DNA from: Aliirhizobium smilacinae
GTDB taxonomy: Bacteria; Pseudomonadota; Alphaproteobacteria; Rhizobiales; Rhizobiaceae
Reading direction: 5' to 3'
DNA: 64,000 nt
NCBI RefSeq assembly: GCF_006335145.1
Contig: NZ_VDMN01000003.1
Span: 1-64,000, forward strand
Below are positions 26,575-35,995 of the stretch, one piece after another (position 1 is the stretch's first letter; every line of letters starts with the position of its first letter). Below the pieces are notes generated by a model, which was not told the origin of the DNA, searched no databases, and saw only the letters and a list, made by a program, of their open reading frames with translations. The position numbers and the translations under genes are program-made.

Positions 26575-28161
26575 ATGGCTGGGAGCGCAACGACAACTGC
26601 AGGATCGATGCCGGCAGACGAGCCAATGGACCGGAGAAAGCTGATTGCTTTCTTCGCCATGGTGCTCGGCATGTTCATGTCGATCCTCGATATCCAGATC
26701 GTCTCGGCCTCGCTGTCGGAAATCCAGGCCGGGCTTTCCGCCGGCTCGGACGAGATCGGCTGGGTGCAGACATCCTATCTGATCGCGGAAGTGATCATGA
26801 TCCCGCTGTCGGGCACGCTCGCGCGGATCATCTCGACCCGTTATCTCTTTGCCGCTTCCGCTGCCGGATTCACGGTTGCCAGCGCGCTGTGTGCCACGGC
26901 GACGAATATCGATCAGATGATCGTCTACCGTGCCATCCAGGGCTTTATCGGCGGGGGCATGATCCCCTCGGTGTTCGCTGCTGCCTTCACGATATTCCCG
27001 CCGTCAAAACGCGCCATCGTCTCACCGATCATCGGGCTTATCGCGACGCTTGCGCCGACAATTGGCCCGACCGTCGGCGGTTATCTCTCGCATGCCTTTT
27101 CGTGGCACTGGCTGTTTCTCGTCAATATCGTTCCGGGCATCATCGTCACGGTCGTTGCATGGAACTTCATCAACTTCGACAAGCCGGAGCTTTCGCTATT
27201 CAAGAAGTTCGACTGGTGGGGACTTCTCTCGATGGGCGTGTTCCTCGGCGCTCTTGAATATGTGCTGGAAGAGGGCAATTCCAACGACTGGTTCAACGAC
27301 CATCTGATCGTCATCGGCGCGATCGCATCGGTGGTTGGCGCTGTGGTGTTCTTCTACCGGGCTTTCACCGTCGATTTTCCAGTCGTGGACCTGACCGCCT
27401 TCGCCAACCGAAACTTTGCGCTCGGTTCGATCTTCTCCTTCGTGATGGGGATCGGGCTTTACGGACTGACTTATATCTATCCCGTCTATCTCAGCCGGGT
27501 GCGCGATTACGACAGCCTGATGATCGGCGAGACGATGTTCGTTTCGGGTCTGGCGATGTTCTTTACCGCGCCGATTGCCGGCAAGCTCTCGACGATCATG
27601 GATCTGAGGGCGATGATGGTGCTGGGCTTCGTCAGCTTCGGTGCCGGCACTTACATCATGACCGGCATCACCGTCGACTGGGATTTCTACGAGTTGTTCG
27701 TGCCGCAGATCCTGCGCGGTTTCGGGTTGATGATGTGCATGGTGCCGATCAACAATATCGCGCTCGGCACGCTGCCGCCCGCTCGTATCCGCGGGGCATC
27801 GGGCCTGTTCAACCTGACGCGTAACCTGGGCGGCGCAGTCGGTCTTGCGATCATCAGTACGCTGCTCTCCAACCGCCAGGACGTGCATTACGAGCGGCTG
27901 CGCGAGCATCTCGACTGGGGCAATCCGACCGCGCTCGACCAGTTGAACAACATGGCCTCCAATCTCAATGCGGCAGGGCTGGACGGGTCGATCGGTTCCA
28001 TTCGGCAGATGGTCAATCTCGTTACGCAGCAGGCCGTGGTCATGTCCTTCAGCGACGTCTTCCTCATCCTGACAGTTCTGTTCGGGCTGATGGTGCTCGG
28101 TGTCGCGCTGATCGAAAAACCTTCGCCGCAGATCACAGGGCGGAGTGGCGGCGGCCACTGA
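26575..28161 (+). CDS. emrB: DHA2-family MFS drug efflux transporter (EmrB-like)
   Basis: Fourteen-helix proton-driven efflux pump, 528 residues. MVLGMFMSILDIQIVSASLS is the family's first helix; motif C-like ATLAPTIGPTVGGYL lies in helix 5. RAIQGFIGGGMIPSVFAA and FLVNIVPGI are further DHA2 blocks. A strong GGAGGTGGTCCC ribosome site precedes the ATG. It follows the EmrA-type adaptor by 57 bases, and the pair would cross both membranes with a TolC-like protein encoded elsewhere. Regulated by the upstream TetR protein. Confidence 0.93.
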   Translation: MAGSATTTAGSMPADEPMDRRKLIAFFAMVLGMFMSILDIQIVSASLSEIQAGLSAGSDEIGWVQTSYLIAEVIMIPLSGTLARIISTRYLFAASAAGFTVASALCATATNIDQMIVYRAIQGFIGGGMIPSVFAAAFTIFPPSKRAIVSPIIGLIATLAPTIGPTVGGYLSHAFSWHWLFLVNIVPGIIVTVVAWNFINFDKPELSLFKKFDWWGLLSMGVFLGALEYVLEEGNSNDWFNDHLIVIGAIASVVGAVVFFYRAFTVDFPVVDLTAFANRNFALGSIFSFVMGIGLYGLTYIYPVYLSRVRDYDSLMIGETMFVSGLAMFFTAPIAGKLSTIMDLRAMMVLGFVSFGAGTYIMTGITVDWDFYELFVPQILRGFGLMMCMVPINNIALGTLPPARIRGASGLFNLTRNLGGAVGLAIISTLLSNRQDVHYERLREHLDWGNPTALDQLNNMASNLNAAGLDGSIGSIRQMVNLVTQQAVVMSFSDVFLILTVLFGLMVLGVALIEKPSPQITGRSGGGH

Positions 28162-28193
28162 TCGTTCACAAGAATTTTCGGAAACCACCGCCG

Positions 28194-28228
28194 AAAGGGG
28201 CTGTCGCTGCAAAGTGATGGCCCCTTTT
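28194..28228 (+). terminator. Terminator of the emrAB-like operon
   Basis: AAAGGGGC and GCCCCTTTT arms around an 18-nt loop, ending in TTTT, 33 bases after the emrB stop. Confidence 0.75.
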
Positions 28229-28258
28229 CTGTTGCGCGTCCTACCTGCGGCTATTTTC

Positions 28259-28274
28259 TGATTTACGTACCTCA
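28259..28274 (+). promoter_or_regulatory. LacI-type operator upstream of the LacI regulator
   Basis: TGATTTACGTACCTCA matches the perfect palindrome at 30965-30980 in 14 of 16 positions and lies 33 bases before the regulator's start codon, implying autoregulation. Confidence 0.6.
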
Positions 28275-28307
28275 AAAACTGGGCTAGGACGCTTCACGGA
28301 GGAATTC

Positions 28308-29333
28308 ATGAAGCCCACCGTCCATGATATCGCGCGCAGCGCAGGCGTAAGCCTTGCGACGGTCGATCGCGTTCTCAACGGCCGGCCGGGGGTTCGCCAC
28401 GTCACCCGCGAGCGAGTGGAAAAGGCGATCTCGAACCTCGGTTATGTACGCGACGTCGCGGCGGCAAACCTTGCCAAGGGACGGACCTATTCCTTCGTGT
28501 TCGTGATGCCGAGCAACGACAATTCCTTCATGATCGAAATCCGCGATGAAGTGCATGCCGCGATGTCGCGCTCCGGCGCAGAGCGTACGCAGATCCGTGT
28601 CGTGGACGTGCCGCCCTTCGATGCGCAGGCACTGGCGGATGCGCTTGACAGGATTGCGGCTGATAAACCGGACGGAGTTGCTTTCGTTGCCGTCGAAGGC
28701 GCCCAGGTGCATGCGGCGGTCGCGAGACTTAAAGAAACCGGTATCGCCGTCGTCACGCTGGTTTCGGATCTTCCCGGCTCGGAGCGGGATCATTTCGCCG
28801 GTATCGACAACAATGCGGCGGGGCGTACGGCTGCCAATCTGCTCGGGCGGTTTACCGGCGGGCGTGAAGGCAGGATTGCAGCGATTGCCGGCTCCATGCT
28901 GGTGCGCGACCATCGTGAGCGGCTGGAGGGTTTTCTTGCCGTGATGGGCGAGAGTTTTCCGCGGCTTTCCGTGCTTCCCGTCATGGAGGCGCGAGACGAT
29001 CCGGCGCTTGCAGCGGAAGTCGTTTCGGCGGCCTTGGGTCACCATCCCGATATCATCGGGCTCTACAGTCTTGGTGCTGGCAATCGCGGCATCGTGCATG
29101 CGCTTCGCGAGGTTTCTGAGGGCGCGCGGCCCGTCGTTGTCGCGCATGAGCTGACCAGGACTACCCGTGCGGCACTCGCAGAGGGCCTTATCGACGCCTT
29201 ACTCAATCAGGATGCTGGCCACGAAGTCCGCAGCGCGATCCGCGTGCTGAAGGGCAAGGTGGAGGGCCTGCCGGTGATCGCCGCGCAGGAACGTATCCGT
29301 ATCGACATATTCCTGAAGGACAACATGCCCTAG
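28308..29333 (+). CDS. LacI-family transcriptional regulator of xylose genes
   Basis: 341-residue repressor. The HTH and hinge are MKPTVHDIARSAGVSLATVD followed by RVLNGRPGVRHVT. A periplasmic-binding-like sugar domain follows from about 60 (YSFVFVMPSNDNSFM; DHFAGIDNNAAGRTAANLLG). GGAGG ribosome site six bases upstream. Operator copies lie upstream of this gene, of xylA and of the CUT2 transporter, and xylB follows directly, so xylose or a derivative is the likely inducer. It is a LacI protein, not the AraC-type XylR of enterics. Confidence 0.88.
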   Translation: MKPTVHDIARSAGVSLATVDRVLNGRPGVRHVTRERVEKAISNLGYVRDVAAANLAKGRTYSFVFVMPSNDNSFMIEIRDEVHAAMSRSGAERTQIRVVDVPPFDAQALADALDRIAADKPDGVAFVAVEGAQVHAAVARLKETGIAVVTLVSDLPGSERDHFAGIDNNAAGRTAANLLGRFTGGREGRIAAIAGSMLVRDHRERLEGFLAVMGESFPRLSVLPVMEARDDPALAAEVVSAALGHHPDIIGLYSLGAGNRGIVHALREVSEGARPVVVAHELTRTTRAALAEGLIDALLNQDAGHEVRSAIRVLKGKVEGLPVIAAQERIRIDIFLKDNMP

Positions 29334-29335
29334 AG

Positions 29336-29398
29336 GTGCGTCCCGAAAAATGTGAAGCGGTTTTCGGAAGAAGACTCACCTTAAACAAAAGACTGCTG
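29336..29398. repeat. Short rhizobial intergenic repeat (probable)
   Basis: The stretch with GTGCGTCCCGAAAAATGTG and GCGGTTTTCGG between the LacI gene and xylB resembles a short repeat common between rhizobial genes. Recognised from memory and related in style to 33937-34042; no second close copy is in this window. Confidence 0.35.
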
Positions 29399-29423
29399 CG
29401 AAGGCAGGAGGAAAGGAAAAAGC

Positions 29424-30878
29424 ATGTATCTCGGTCTCGATCTCGGCACTTCCGGCGTCAAGGCGATGCTGATCGATGGCGATCAGGCGATCATCGGTTC
29501 CGCCAGTGGCGCGCTTGACGTGTCGCGTCCGCATTCCGGCTGGTCGGAACAGGACCCAGCGCACTGGATCCGCGCCTGCGAGGAGGCTATCGCCGGGCTG
29601 AAGGCAGCGCATCCGAAGGAGCTTTCGGCGGTGAAGGGCATCGGCCTGTCGGGCCAGATGCATGGCGCGACGCTGCTGGATGCGGACGACAAGGTTCTGC
29701 GTCCCTGCATCCTGTGGAACGACACGCGTTCCTTCCACGAGGCGGCGACACTCGATGCCGATCCGCGGTTTCGCCAGATCACCGGCAATATCGTGTTTCC
29801 GGGTTTCACCGCGCCGAAGCTTGTCTGGGTGAAGAACAACGAGCCGGATATCTTTGCCAAGGTCGCCAAGGTTCTGCTGCCGAAGGATTATCTGCGCCTG
29901 TGGCTGACGGGCGAGCATATTTCTGAAATGTCGGATTCGGCCGGGACGTCTTGGCTCGATACCGGTGCGCGTAAATGGTCGGCCGAGCTTCTCTCCGCGA
30001 CGGATCTTTCCGAAGACCAGATGCCGTCGCTCGTAGAAGGCACCGACGAGGCCGGCAGGCTGCGTGGGGAACTGGCGGCCAAATGGGGTATTTCCGGTGA
30101 TGTCGTGGTGGCCGGCGGGGCCGGCGACAATGCGGCGTCTGCCTGCGGCATGGGCGCGGTGAAGGAAGGCCAGGCCTTCGTTTCGCTCGGCACGTCCGGC
30201 GTGCTGTTTGCCGCCAACGGGTCCTATCTGCCGAAGCCGGAAAGCGCCGTTCATGCCTTCTGCCACGCGCTGCCCAACACATGGCACCAGATGGGGGTTA
30301 TCCTGTCTGCGGCGGACGCGATCAACTGGCATGCCAAGGTGATGGGCAAGTCTGCCGCCGACCTTTCCGGCGAACTCGGCGAGACCCTCAAGGCGCCGAC
30401 CGGCGTCACCTTCCTTCCCTATCTGTCCGGCGAGCGCACGCCGCATAATGATGCGGTGATCCGTGGTGCCTTTATCGGGCTGGAGCATGAATCGAGCCGC
30501 GTGGTGCTGACCCAGGCGGTGCTGGAGGGCGTGACCTTCGCGATCCGGGATTCGTTCGAGGCGCTGAAATCGGCGGGCACGTCGATCAGCCGCGTGACGG
30601 CGATCGGCGGCGGTTCTCGCTCGCATTACTGGCTGTCGTCGATTGCGACCTCGCTTGGCGTTCCGGTCGATATCCCGGCCGATGGTGATTTCGGTGCCGC
30701 CTTCGGTGCCGCCCGTCTCGGGTTGATTGCGGCGACAGGTGCCGATCCGGTTGCCGTCTGCTCGGCACCGACGACGGAACAGACGATCGATCCGGTCATT
30801 GGTCTTACCGAAGCTTACGAGATCGCCTATCGGCGTTACCGGGCCGCCTATCCGGCGATCCGGGCTATTGCCGGCTGA
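29424..30878 (+). CDS. xylB: Xylulokinase
   Basis: FGGY-family kinase (484 residues) phosphorylating D-xylulose to xylulose-5-phosphate. The N-terminal phosphate loop is MYLGLDLGTSGVKAML; GLSGQMHGATLLD is the xylulokinase substrate block; the catalytic Asp is in GGAGDNAASACG (about 234). FLPYLSGERTPHND and AIGGGSRSHYWLSSIA are the FGGY signatures. Strong AGGAGGAAAGG ribosome site. It lies between the LacI regulator and xylA. Confidence 0.96.
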   Translation: MYLGLDLGTSGVKAMLIDGDQAIIGSASGALDVSRPHSGWSEQDPAHWIRACEEAIAGLKAAHPKELSAVKGIGLSGQMHGATLLDADDKVLRPCILWNDTRSFHEAATLDADPRFRQITGNIVFPGFTAPKLVWVKNNEPDIFAKVAKVLLPKDYLRLWLTGEHISEMSDSAGTSWLDTGARKWSAELLSATDLSEDQMPSLVEGTDEAGRLRGELAAKWGISGDVVVAGGAGDNAASACGMGAVKEGQAFVSLGTSGVLFAANGSYLPKPESAVHAFCHALPNTWHQMGVILSAADAINWHAKVMGKSAADLSGELGETLKAPTGVTFLPYLSGERTPHNDAVIRGAFIGLEHESSRVVLTQAVLEGVTFAIRDSFEALKSAGTSISRVTAIGGGSRSHYWLSSIATSLGVPVDIPADGDFGAAFGAARLGLIAATGADPVAVCSAPTTEQTIDPVIGLTEAYEIAYRRYRAAYPAIRAIAG

Positions 30879-30964
30879 AGATCTTATGGAGGGGAGGTCG
30901 CTCCCCTCCCATTTCCTGCGACCGGTCAATCTGCGCCGGGTAGCGGCAATTTTCCACCTTGATA

Positions 30965-30980
30965 TGAGGTACGTACCTCA
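30965..30980 (+). promoter_or_regulatory. Perfect LacI operator upstream of xylA
   Basis: TGAGGTACGTACCTCA, a perfect 16-bp palindrome, 50 bases before the xylA ATG. TTGATA (30959-30964) directly precedes it, so the operator would fill the spacer between -35 and -10. Confidence 0.7.
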
Positions 30981-31029
30981 TACCTGACTTGTTATCCGTT
31001 CAACGCGTTTTCCATGGAGGAGACTTAAG

Positions 31030-32340
31030 ATGAGCACTGGTTTTTTCGGTGATATTTCCAAGATCAAATACGAGGGACCGGACAGCACCAATCCGCTGGC
31101 CTACCGGTTCTACAATCCCGATGAGATCGTTGCGGGCAAGCGGATGGAAGACCATTTGCGCTTTGCCGTTGCATACTGGCATTCGTTTGCCTGGGAGGGC
31201 GGCGATCCGTTCGGCGGTCGCACTTTCGACCGGCCATGGTACGGCGACGAGATGGCCAAGGCCAAGCTGAAGGCGGATGTCGCCTTCGAAATGTTCTCGC
31301 TGCTCGGCGCGCCGTTCTACTGCTTCCACGATGCCGACGTGCGGCCGGAAGGCAAGACGTTTGCCGAGAATACCAAGAACCTCAACGAAATCGTCGATTA
31401 CTTTGCGAGCAAGCAGGAAGAGACCGGCGTCAAGCTGCTTTGGGGCACGGCGAACCTGTTTTCCAACCGCCGCTTCATGTCGGGTGCCTCGACCAATCCG
31501 GACCCGGATGTGTTTGCCTATTCGGCAGCGACGATCAAGACCTGCATGGACGCCACGATGAAGCTCGGCGGCGACAATTACGTGCTGTGGGGCGGCCGCG
31601 AAGGCTATGAGACGCTGCTCAATACCGATCTTTCGCGCGAATTCGACCAGATGGCGCGGATGCTGCATCTCGTCGTCGAATACAAATACAAGATCGGCTT
31701 CAAGGGCCAGATCCTGGTCGAGCCGAAGCCGCAGGAACCGACCAAGCACCAGTATGATTACGACGTCGCGACCGTCTATGGCTTCCTGAAAAAGTATGGC
31801 CTCGAAAACGAGGTGAAGATGAATATCGAACAGGGCCATGCGATCCTTGCCGGCCATACGTTCGAGCATGAGCTGGCACTTGCCAATGCCCATGGCATCT
31901 TTGGTTCGATCGACATGAACCGCAACGATTACCAGTCGGGCTGGGATACGGACCAGTTCCCCAACAACGTGCCGGAAATGGCGCTCGCCTATTATCAGGT
32001 TCTGCTGGCAGGCGGGTTTACCACCGGCGGCACCAATTTCGACAGCAAGCTGCGCCGCCAGTCGATCGATCCGGCCGACCTGTTGATCGGCCATATCGGC
32101 GGTATGGACTGCTGCGCCCGCGGCCTCAAGGCTGCGGCGAAGATGGTGGAGGACGGCGCACTGTCGAAGCCGCTTTCCGAGCGTTATGCCAAGTGGGACA
32201 GCCCGGAGGCACAGAAGATGCTGCGCGGCGAATTGAAGCTCGACGAAATCGCCGCCAAGGTGGAGCGCGAGAACATCAATCCGGACCCGAAGTCCGGCCG
32301 CCAGGAATATCTGGAAAACGTCGTCAATCGCTACGTTTAA
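31030..32340 (+). CDS. xylA: Xylose isomerase
   Basis: TIM-barrel enzyme (436 residues) converting D-xylose to D-xylulose. Catalytic His and Asp lie in [15 protein letters not shown] (about His100); metal ligands are in [16 protein letters not shown] and [18 protein letters not shown], and in [20 protein letters not shown]. Class II length and N-terminus. ATGGAGGAG ribosome site nine bases upstream. It has its own promoter with a perfect LacI operator and is followed by a convergent reductase gene. Confidence 0.97.
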   Translation: MSTGFFGDISKIKYEGPDSTNPLAYRFYNPDEIVAGKRMEDHLRFAVAYWHSFAWEGGDPFGGRTFDRPWYGDEMAKAKLKADVAFEMFSLLGAPFYCFHDADVRPEGKTFAENTKNLNEIVDYFASKQEETGVKLLWGTANLFSNRRFMSGASTNPDPDVFAYSAATIKTCMDATMKLGGDNYVLWGGREGYETLLNTDLSREFDQMARMLHLVVEYKYKIGFKGQILVEPKPQEPTKHQYDYDVATVYGFLKKYGLENEVKMNIEQGHAILAGHTFEHELALANAHGIFGSIDMNRNDYQSGWDTDQFPNNVPEMALAYYQVLLAGGFTTGGTNFDSKLRRQSIDPADLLIGHIGGMDCCARGLKAAAKMVEDGALSKPLSERYAKWDSPEAQKMLRGELKLDEIAAKVERENINPDPKSGRQEYLENVVNRYV

Positions 32341-32385
32341 TAACTGACCGTCTGCCGGAAGAAATCTCCGGCATACGGTTCCTAT

Positions 32386-33447
32386 TCAGGGAATAAGCCG
32401 GTCGGCGCGCAGGCGTTCGAACAGCGTATAAAAGGCATCGTCGGTCGGCTGGTAGTCTAGGAAACCGAGGCGGCGGCTTTTCGACATGTCGGTGACGACT
32501 TCGATCGGCCGACCGAGATCGGCGTCAGTATGCCAGGGGGAGGCAAGCCGGTTGATATCGGGCTCGATGAGACCGTGGCTGTCGGCGATCTCGCGCCAGA
32601 TTGCCGCGTCGTCGGCCATCTGCTTTTCCAGCGGCTGGACGGTCCCATCGAAGGGCGCGGCTTCGATGCCGAACCATTCGGCGATACGGCTCCACATCCA
32701 TTTCCAGCGGAAGACATCGCCATTGACCACGTTGAAGCCCTGATTGGCGGCAGCAGGCGTGGTGGATGCCCAGAGAAGATGCCGGCCGAGCAAGGTTGCA
32801 TCGGTCATGTCGGTCAAGCCGTTCCACTGCATGTCGACGCCGGGAAAGCGGAACGGGCGGCCGGTCCGCTTGCAGATCGAGGCGTAGACGGCGAGCGTCG
32901 TTCCCATGTTCATGGCATTACCCACCGCCTTGCCGACGATCGTGTGGGGGCGGTGGATGCTCCAGGTGAAGCCGTCGCGGGCGGCGGCGGAAAACACCTC
33001 GTCCTCCTGGGCGTAGTAGAAATTGTCGATGTCGAGACGGCCCTGTTCCTCGCGGAAGGGTGTTTGCGGCAGGACGCCTTTTCCATAGGCTTCGAACGGT
33101 CCGAGATAATGTTTGAGGCCGGTCACCAGTGCCACATGTTCCACCGAACCTGCCGGCGACAGGGCGTCGAGCAAGTTGCGTACCATGGCGGAGTTGACGC
33201 GGATGTTTTCCGCTTCCGTCGGCTGCCGCAGCCAGCTCGATATGAAGACATGCGAGGGGGCGATGCCGGAAAGTGCTGCCTTGAGCGAGGCCGGATCGAG
33301 AAGATCGGCGGCAACCGGCGTGACATTGCCCTGTGGCTGCGGATTGCGGGCAAGGCCCCATATCTGCCAGCCGTCCTGGTTGAGAACGTCTGCCGCGGCG
33401 CTGCCGACTATGCCGCTTGCGCCGACGATCAATGCTTTTTTGGTCAT
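32386..33447 (-). CDS. PRISE-like SDR-family reductase
   Basis: Extended short-chain dehydrogenase of 353 residues. NAD(P) motif GASGIVGSAAADVL at the N-terminus. The active-site block LDIDNFYYAQEDEVFSAA matches the NFYY-x2-ED signature of progesterone 5-beta-reductase/iridoid-synthase (PRISE) enzymes, with the catalytic Tyr displaced relative to YxxxK. HVFISSWLRQPTEAENI is the second family block. These enzymes reduce activated C=C bonds of enones; the bacterial substrate is unknown. Divergent from an HxlR regulator that likely controls it. Confidence 0.82.
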   Translation of the reverse strand: MTKKALIVGASGIVGSAAADVLNQDGWQIWGLARNPQPQGNVTPVAADLLDPASLKAALSGIAPSHVFISSWLRQPTEAENIRVNSAMVRNLLDALSPAGSVEHVALVTGLKHYLGPFEAYGKGVLPQTPFREEQGRLDIDNFYYAQEDEVFSAAARDGFTWSIHRPHTIVGKAVGNAMNMGTTLAVYASICKRTGRPFRFPGVDMQWNGLTDMTDATLLGRHLLWASTTPAAANQGFNVVNGDVFRWKWMWSRIAEWFGIEAAPFDGTVQPLEKQMADDAAIWREIADSHGLIEPDINRLASPWHTDADLGRPIEVVTDMSKSRRLGFLDYQPTDDAFYTLFERLRADRLIP

Positions 33448-33522
33448 GGATGCTCCTGTCGTTCTGCCGCTGATCTAGTCTTTTTGCGACAGGCGTGCCA
33501 GAAGGCACCCGAACGGGACATA

Positions 33523-33538
33523 GGTACCCTAGGGTTCC
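33523..33538. promoter_or_regulatory. Candidate HxlR operator
   Basis: GGTACCCTAGGGTTCC is palindromic except for one mismatched pair and lies in the divergent gap, 76 bases from the reductase start and 32 from the HxlR start. Confidence 0.45.
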
Positions 33539-33569
33539 CACTCGATTATATAGGCCAGGGAGACAGGTG

Positions 33570-33941
33570 ATGCAGGTGGGTTCGCCCGATCACGAATGGC
33601 GCGAGGATTGCGCGCCGCGCCGGGTGCTGGAAATCTTTTCCAGCAAATGGACAAGCATGATCCTGCATGTGCTGGAGACGCGGCTTGAAGGATGCGCGCG
33701 CACCGGCGTGCTGCAGCGCAGCCTGCCGGGAATTTCCAAGAAGATGCTGACCCAGACGCTGCGCGACATGGAAGCGGCTGGACTGGTGACACGCCGGGTG
33801 TACGGCACGGTGCCACCGGCCGTCGATTATACGCTCACACCACTCGGGCGGCGTTTCGTCGAACCGATCGATCTGCTTTACGGCTGGGCGCGCGACAATG
33901 CCGATGCACTGGATGCGCTGGTGGTGAAGAACCGAAGCTAG
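33570..33941 (+). CDS. HxlR-family transcriptional regulator
   Basis: Winged-helix regulator of 123 residues. The early Cys of the family is present (EDCAPRRVLEIFSSKWTSMI), followed by the HTH region LPGISKKMLTQTLRDMEAAG and the wing VYGTVPPAVDYTLTPLGRRF. I start it at the ATG at 33570 (AGGGAGACAGGTG upstream); a GTG at 33495 would run through the putative operator. HxlR proteins often sense electrophiles or aldehydes through the Cys, which fits control of an enone reductase. Confidence 0.88.
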   Translation: MQVGSPDHEWREDCAPRRVLEIFSSKWTSMILHVLETRLEGCARTGVLQRSLPGISKKMLTQTLRDMEAAGLVTRRVYGTVPPAVDYTLTPLGRRFVEPIDLLYGWARDNADALDALVVKNRS

Positions 33942-34042
33942 AGAATTTCCGCCGTTCTCCGAAACGCGAAAATTCTCTAGCTCGTTGGTTTAACGCAATT
34001 CCGGACGCAAAACCGCGCGACTGTTTCGCTGGAATTGCTCTG
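33937..34042. repeat. Rhizobial intergenic palindromic repeat
   Basis: GCTAGAGAATTT and AAATTCTCTAGC (33937-33981) form a hairpin beginning in the HxlR stop codon. GCAATTCCGGACGCAAAACC and TGGAATTGCTCT (to 34042) follow. I recall both halves as common intergenic repeats in Rhizobiales. It may also terminate the HxlR transcript. Confidence 0.5.
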
Positions 34043-34084
34043 AGCGGTGATGGGCCGCCCCGTTGCCGAGGCGACCCGCAATCG

Positions 34085-34978
34085 TCAGGCGGCTTTCTTG
34101 CCTGCAATGCCTTCGAGTTCGGCCAGTGCATCGGCCGGCAGTTTCAGTTCGCCGGCTGCAAGGTTTTCGTTCAGATGCCCGACCGAAGAGGTGCCGGGGA
34201 TCAGCAGGATGTTGGGCGAGCGCTGAAGCAGCCAGGCGAGGGCCACCTGCATCGGCGTGGCGTTGAGGCGTGCAGCGACGTCCGACAGGGTCGAAGACTG
34301 CAGCGGCGAGAAACCGCCGAGCGGGAAGAAAGGCACATAGGCGGTGCCTTCTTTGGCCAGCTGGTCGATCAGCGCATCATCTTCGCGATGCGCGAGATTG
34401 TACTGGTTCTGGACGCAAACGATCTCCGTGATCTTGCGTGCCTCGGCGATCTGGGTGGCGGTGACGTTAGAGATGCCGATATGGCGGATGAGGCCCTGGC
34501 GCTGCAGATCGGCCAAGACCGTTACCTGTTCCTCGATCGATCCTTCCGCCGGGCCATGGAGGCCGTGCATCGAGCGGAAGTTGACGATGTCGATGACGTC
34601 GAGGCCGAGATTGCGCAGGTTGTCGTGGACGGCAGCAATCAGCTCGTCCTTCGACATGGCCGGCATCCATTCGGCATTGGGACCGCGTTTTGCCGAGACC
34701 TTGGTGACGATGGTGAGATCGCCCGGATAGGGATGCAGCGCCTCGCGGATGATCTGGTTGGTCACATGCGGGCCGTAGAAATCGCTGGTGTCGATATGAT
34801 CGATGCCGGCCTCGATGGCGGCGCGAAGCACGGCGACGGCAGCGGCGCGATCTTTCGGCGGGCCGAAGACGCCGGGGCCGGCAAGCTGCATGGCGCCATA
34901 ACCGATACGCTTCACCGTATGGCTGCCCATCTTGAACGTGCCGGATTTTGCAAGGTCGATTGTGCTGGTGCTGGACAT
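34085..34978 (-). CDS. Aldo/keto reductase family oxidoreductase
   Basis: (beta/alpha)8-barrel NADPH-dependent reductase, 297 residues. RIGYGAMQLAGPGVFGPPKD, then GIDHIDTSDFYGPHVTNQII carries the catalytic Asp and Tyr; the catalytic Lys is in LTIVTKVSAKRG. RHIGISNVTATQI and cofactor-loop IPGTSSVGHLNENL are present. The start at 34978 has AAAAGGAG seven bases upstream; the frame stays open a further 1.1 kb through sequence antisense to the LysR gene, which I do not accept as coding. Substrate unknown. Divergent from a LysR gene. Confidence 0.9.
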   Translation of the reverse strand: MSSTSTIDLAKSGTFKMGSHTVKRIGYGAMQLAGPGVFGPPKDRAAAVAVLRAAIEAGIDHIDTSDFYGPHVTNQIIREALHPYPGDLTIVTKVSAKRGPNAEWMPAMSKDELIAAVHDNLRNLGLDVIDIVNFRSMHGLHGPAEGSIEEQVTVLADLQRQGLIRHIGISNVTATQIAEARKITEIVCVQNQYNLAHREDDALIDQLAKEGTAYVPFFPLGGFSPLQSSTLSDVAARLNATPMQVALAWLLQRSPNILLIPGTSSVGHLNENLAAGELKLPADALAELEGIAGKKAA

Positions 34979-35045
34979 GAGGATGCTCCTTTTCATGATC
35001 GACAGTGAGATGGAGATAGCGGCGTAGTCCAGGCTTTGGTAGTCC

Positions 35046-35080
35046 ATACAATGCGTATAGTCTGTCCGCTCAAACGGACA
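35046..35080. promoter_or_regulatory. Divergent AKR/LysR control region
   Basis: ATAC-N5-GTAT (35046-35058) fits a LysR-type T-N11-A box, and TGTCCG-N6-CGGACA (35063-35080) is a second inverted repeat close to the LysR start. Confidence 0.4.
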
Positions 35081-35098
35081 ATCTCTGAGGTGGACCTC

Positions 35099-35995
35099 AT
35101 GGCGGTGGAAATCAGCGATCTTCAGGCCTTTCTCGTGGTGGCGCGGGCGGGCGGATTTCGCGAAGGGGCGCGGGCAAGCGGCGGCAGTGCGTCGGGCCTG
35201 AGCGATGCGGTGCGGCGGCTGGAAGCGCAGCTCGGCGTTCGGCTCTTCAACCGCACGACCCGCAGCGTGGCGACCACCGAGGCAGGGCAGGGTCTGTTCG
35301 ACAGGCTGGCGCCGGCGCTTTCGGAAATGGAGGCGGCGCTCGATGTGGTCAACGGGTTTCGCGAACGGCCGGCGGGGGTGCTGAAGCTCAATGTGCCGGT
35401 CAGTGCGGCGCGGCTGGTTCTGCCGTCTATCGTGCCGCGGTTTCTCGCCGCCTATCCCGATATTCGGCTGGAACTGATGATCGAGGACAGTTTCGTCGAT
35501 GTGATCGCGGCCGGCTGCGATGCCGGCATCCGTTATGACGACCGCTTGGCGCAGGATATGATAGCGGTGCCGATCGGCCCGCGCACCCAGCGTTTTGCAG
35601 CGGTTGCCTCGAAGGATTATCTCGACCGGCGTGGCCGGCCGGCGCACCCGCGCGATCTCATGCAGCATGCCTGTATCCGCAACCGCTTCGCCAGTGGATC
35701 GATGCCGGACTGGGAGTTCGAACGGGACGGGGAGACGGTGCTGATCGACCCGCCGGCGGCGCTGATCGTGCAGACGGGCGGCGGCGTTGATCTCGCCGTC
35801 GATTGTGCAAAGGCCGGTGCCGGCATCGTGACGCTGTTCGAGGATTGGTTGCGGCCACATATTGACAGCGGAGCGCTTGAGCCTGTTCTCGAGGACTGGT
35901 GGCCGGAATTTTCGGGACCGTTCCTTTATTATCCTGGTCGCCGGCTCGTGCCGGCACCGCTCAGAGCCTTCGTCGATTTCATCAAGACCAAATAG
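35099..35995 (+). CDS. LysR-family transcriptional regulator
   Basis: 298-residue regulator. N-terminal HTH: ISDLQAFLVVARAGGFREGA, then SGLSDAVRRLEAQLGVRLFN. The effector domain (about 95-290) includes GVLKLNVPVSAARLVLP and DAGIRYDDRLAQDMIAVPIG, the subgroup found next to aldo/keto reductases and other oxidoreductases. ATG at 35099 has GAGGTGGACCTC upstream; an upstream GTG at 35036 would include the operator-like repeats. Probably controls the divergent aldo/keto reductase gene. Confidence 0.9.
   Translation: MAVEISDLQAFLVVARAGGFREGARASGGSASGLSDAVRRLEAQLGVRLFNRTTRSVATTEAGQGLFDRLAPALSEMEAALDVVNGFRERPAGVLKLNVPVSAARLVLPSIVPRFLAAYPDIRLELMIEDSFVDVIAAGCDAGIRYDDRLAQDMIAVPIGPRTQRFAAVASKDYLDRRGRPAHPRDLMQHACIRNRFASGSMPDWEFERDGETVLIDPPAALIVQTGGGVDLAVDCAKAGAGIVTLFEDWLRPHIDSGALEPVLEDWWPEFSGPFLYYPGRRLVPAPLRAFVDFIKTK

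Noticed and set aside
29376..30929. 517-residue minus-strand frame opposite xylB
   Set aside because: The plus strand encodes a full xylulokinase with all motifs; the antisense frame has no recognisable domain.
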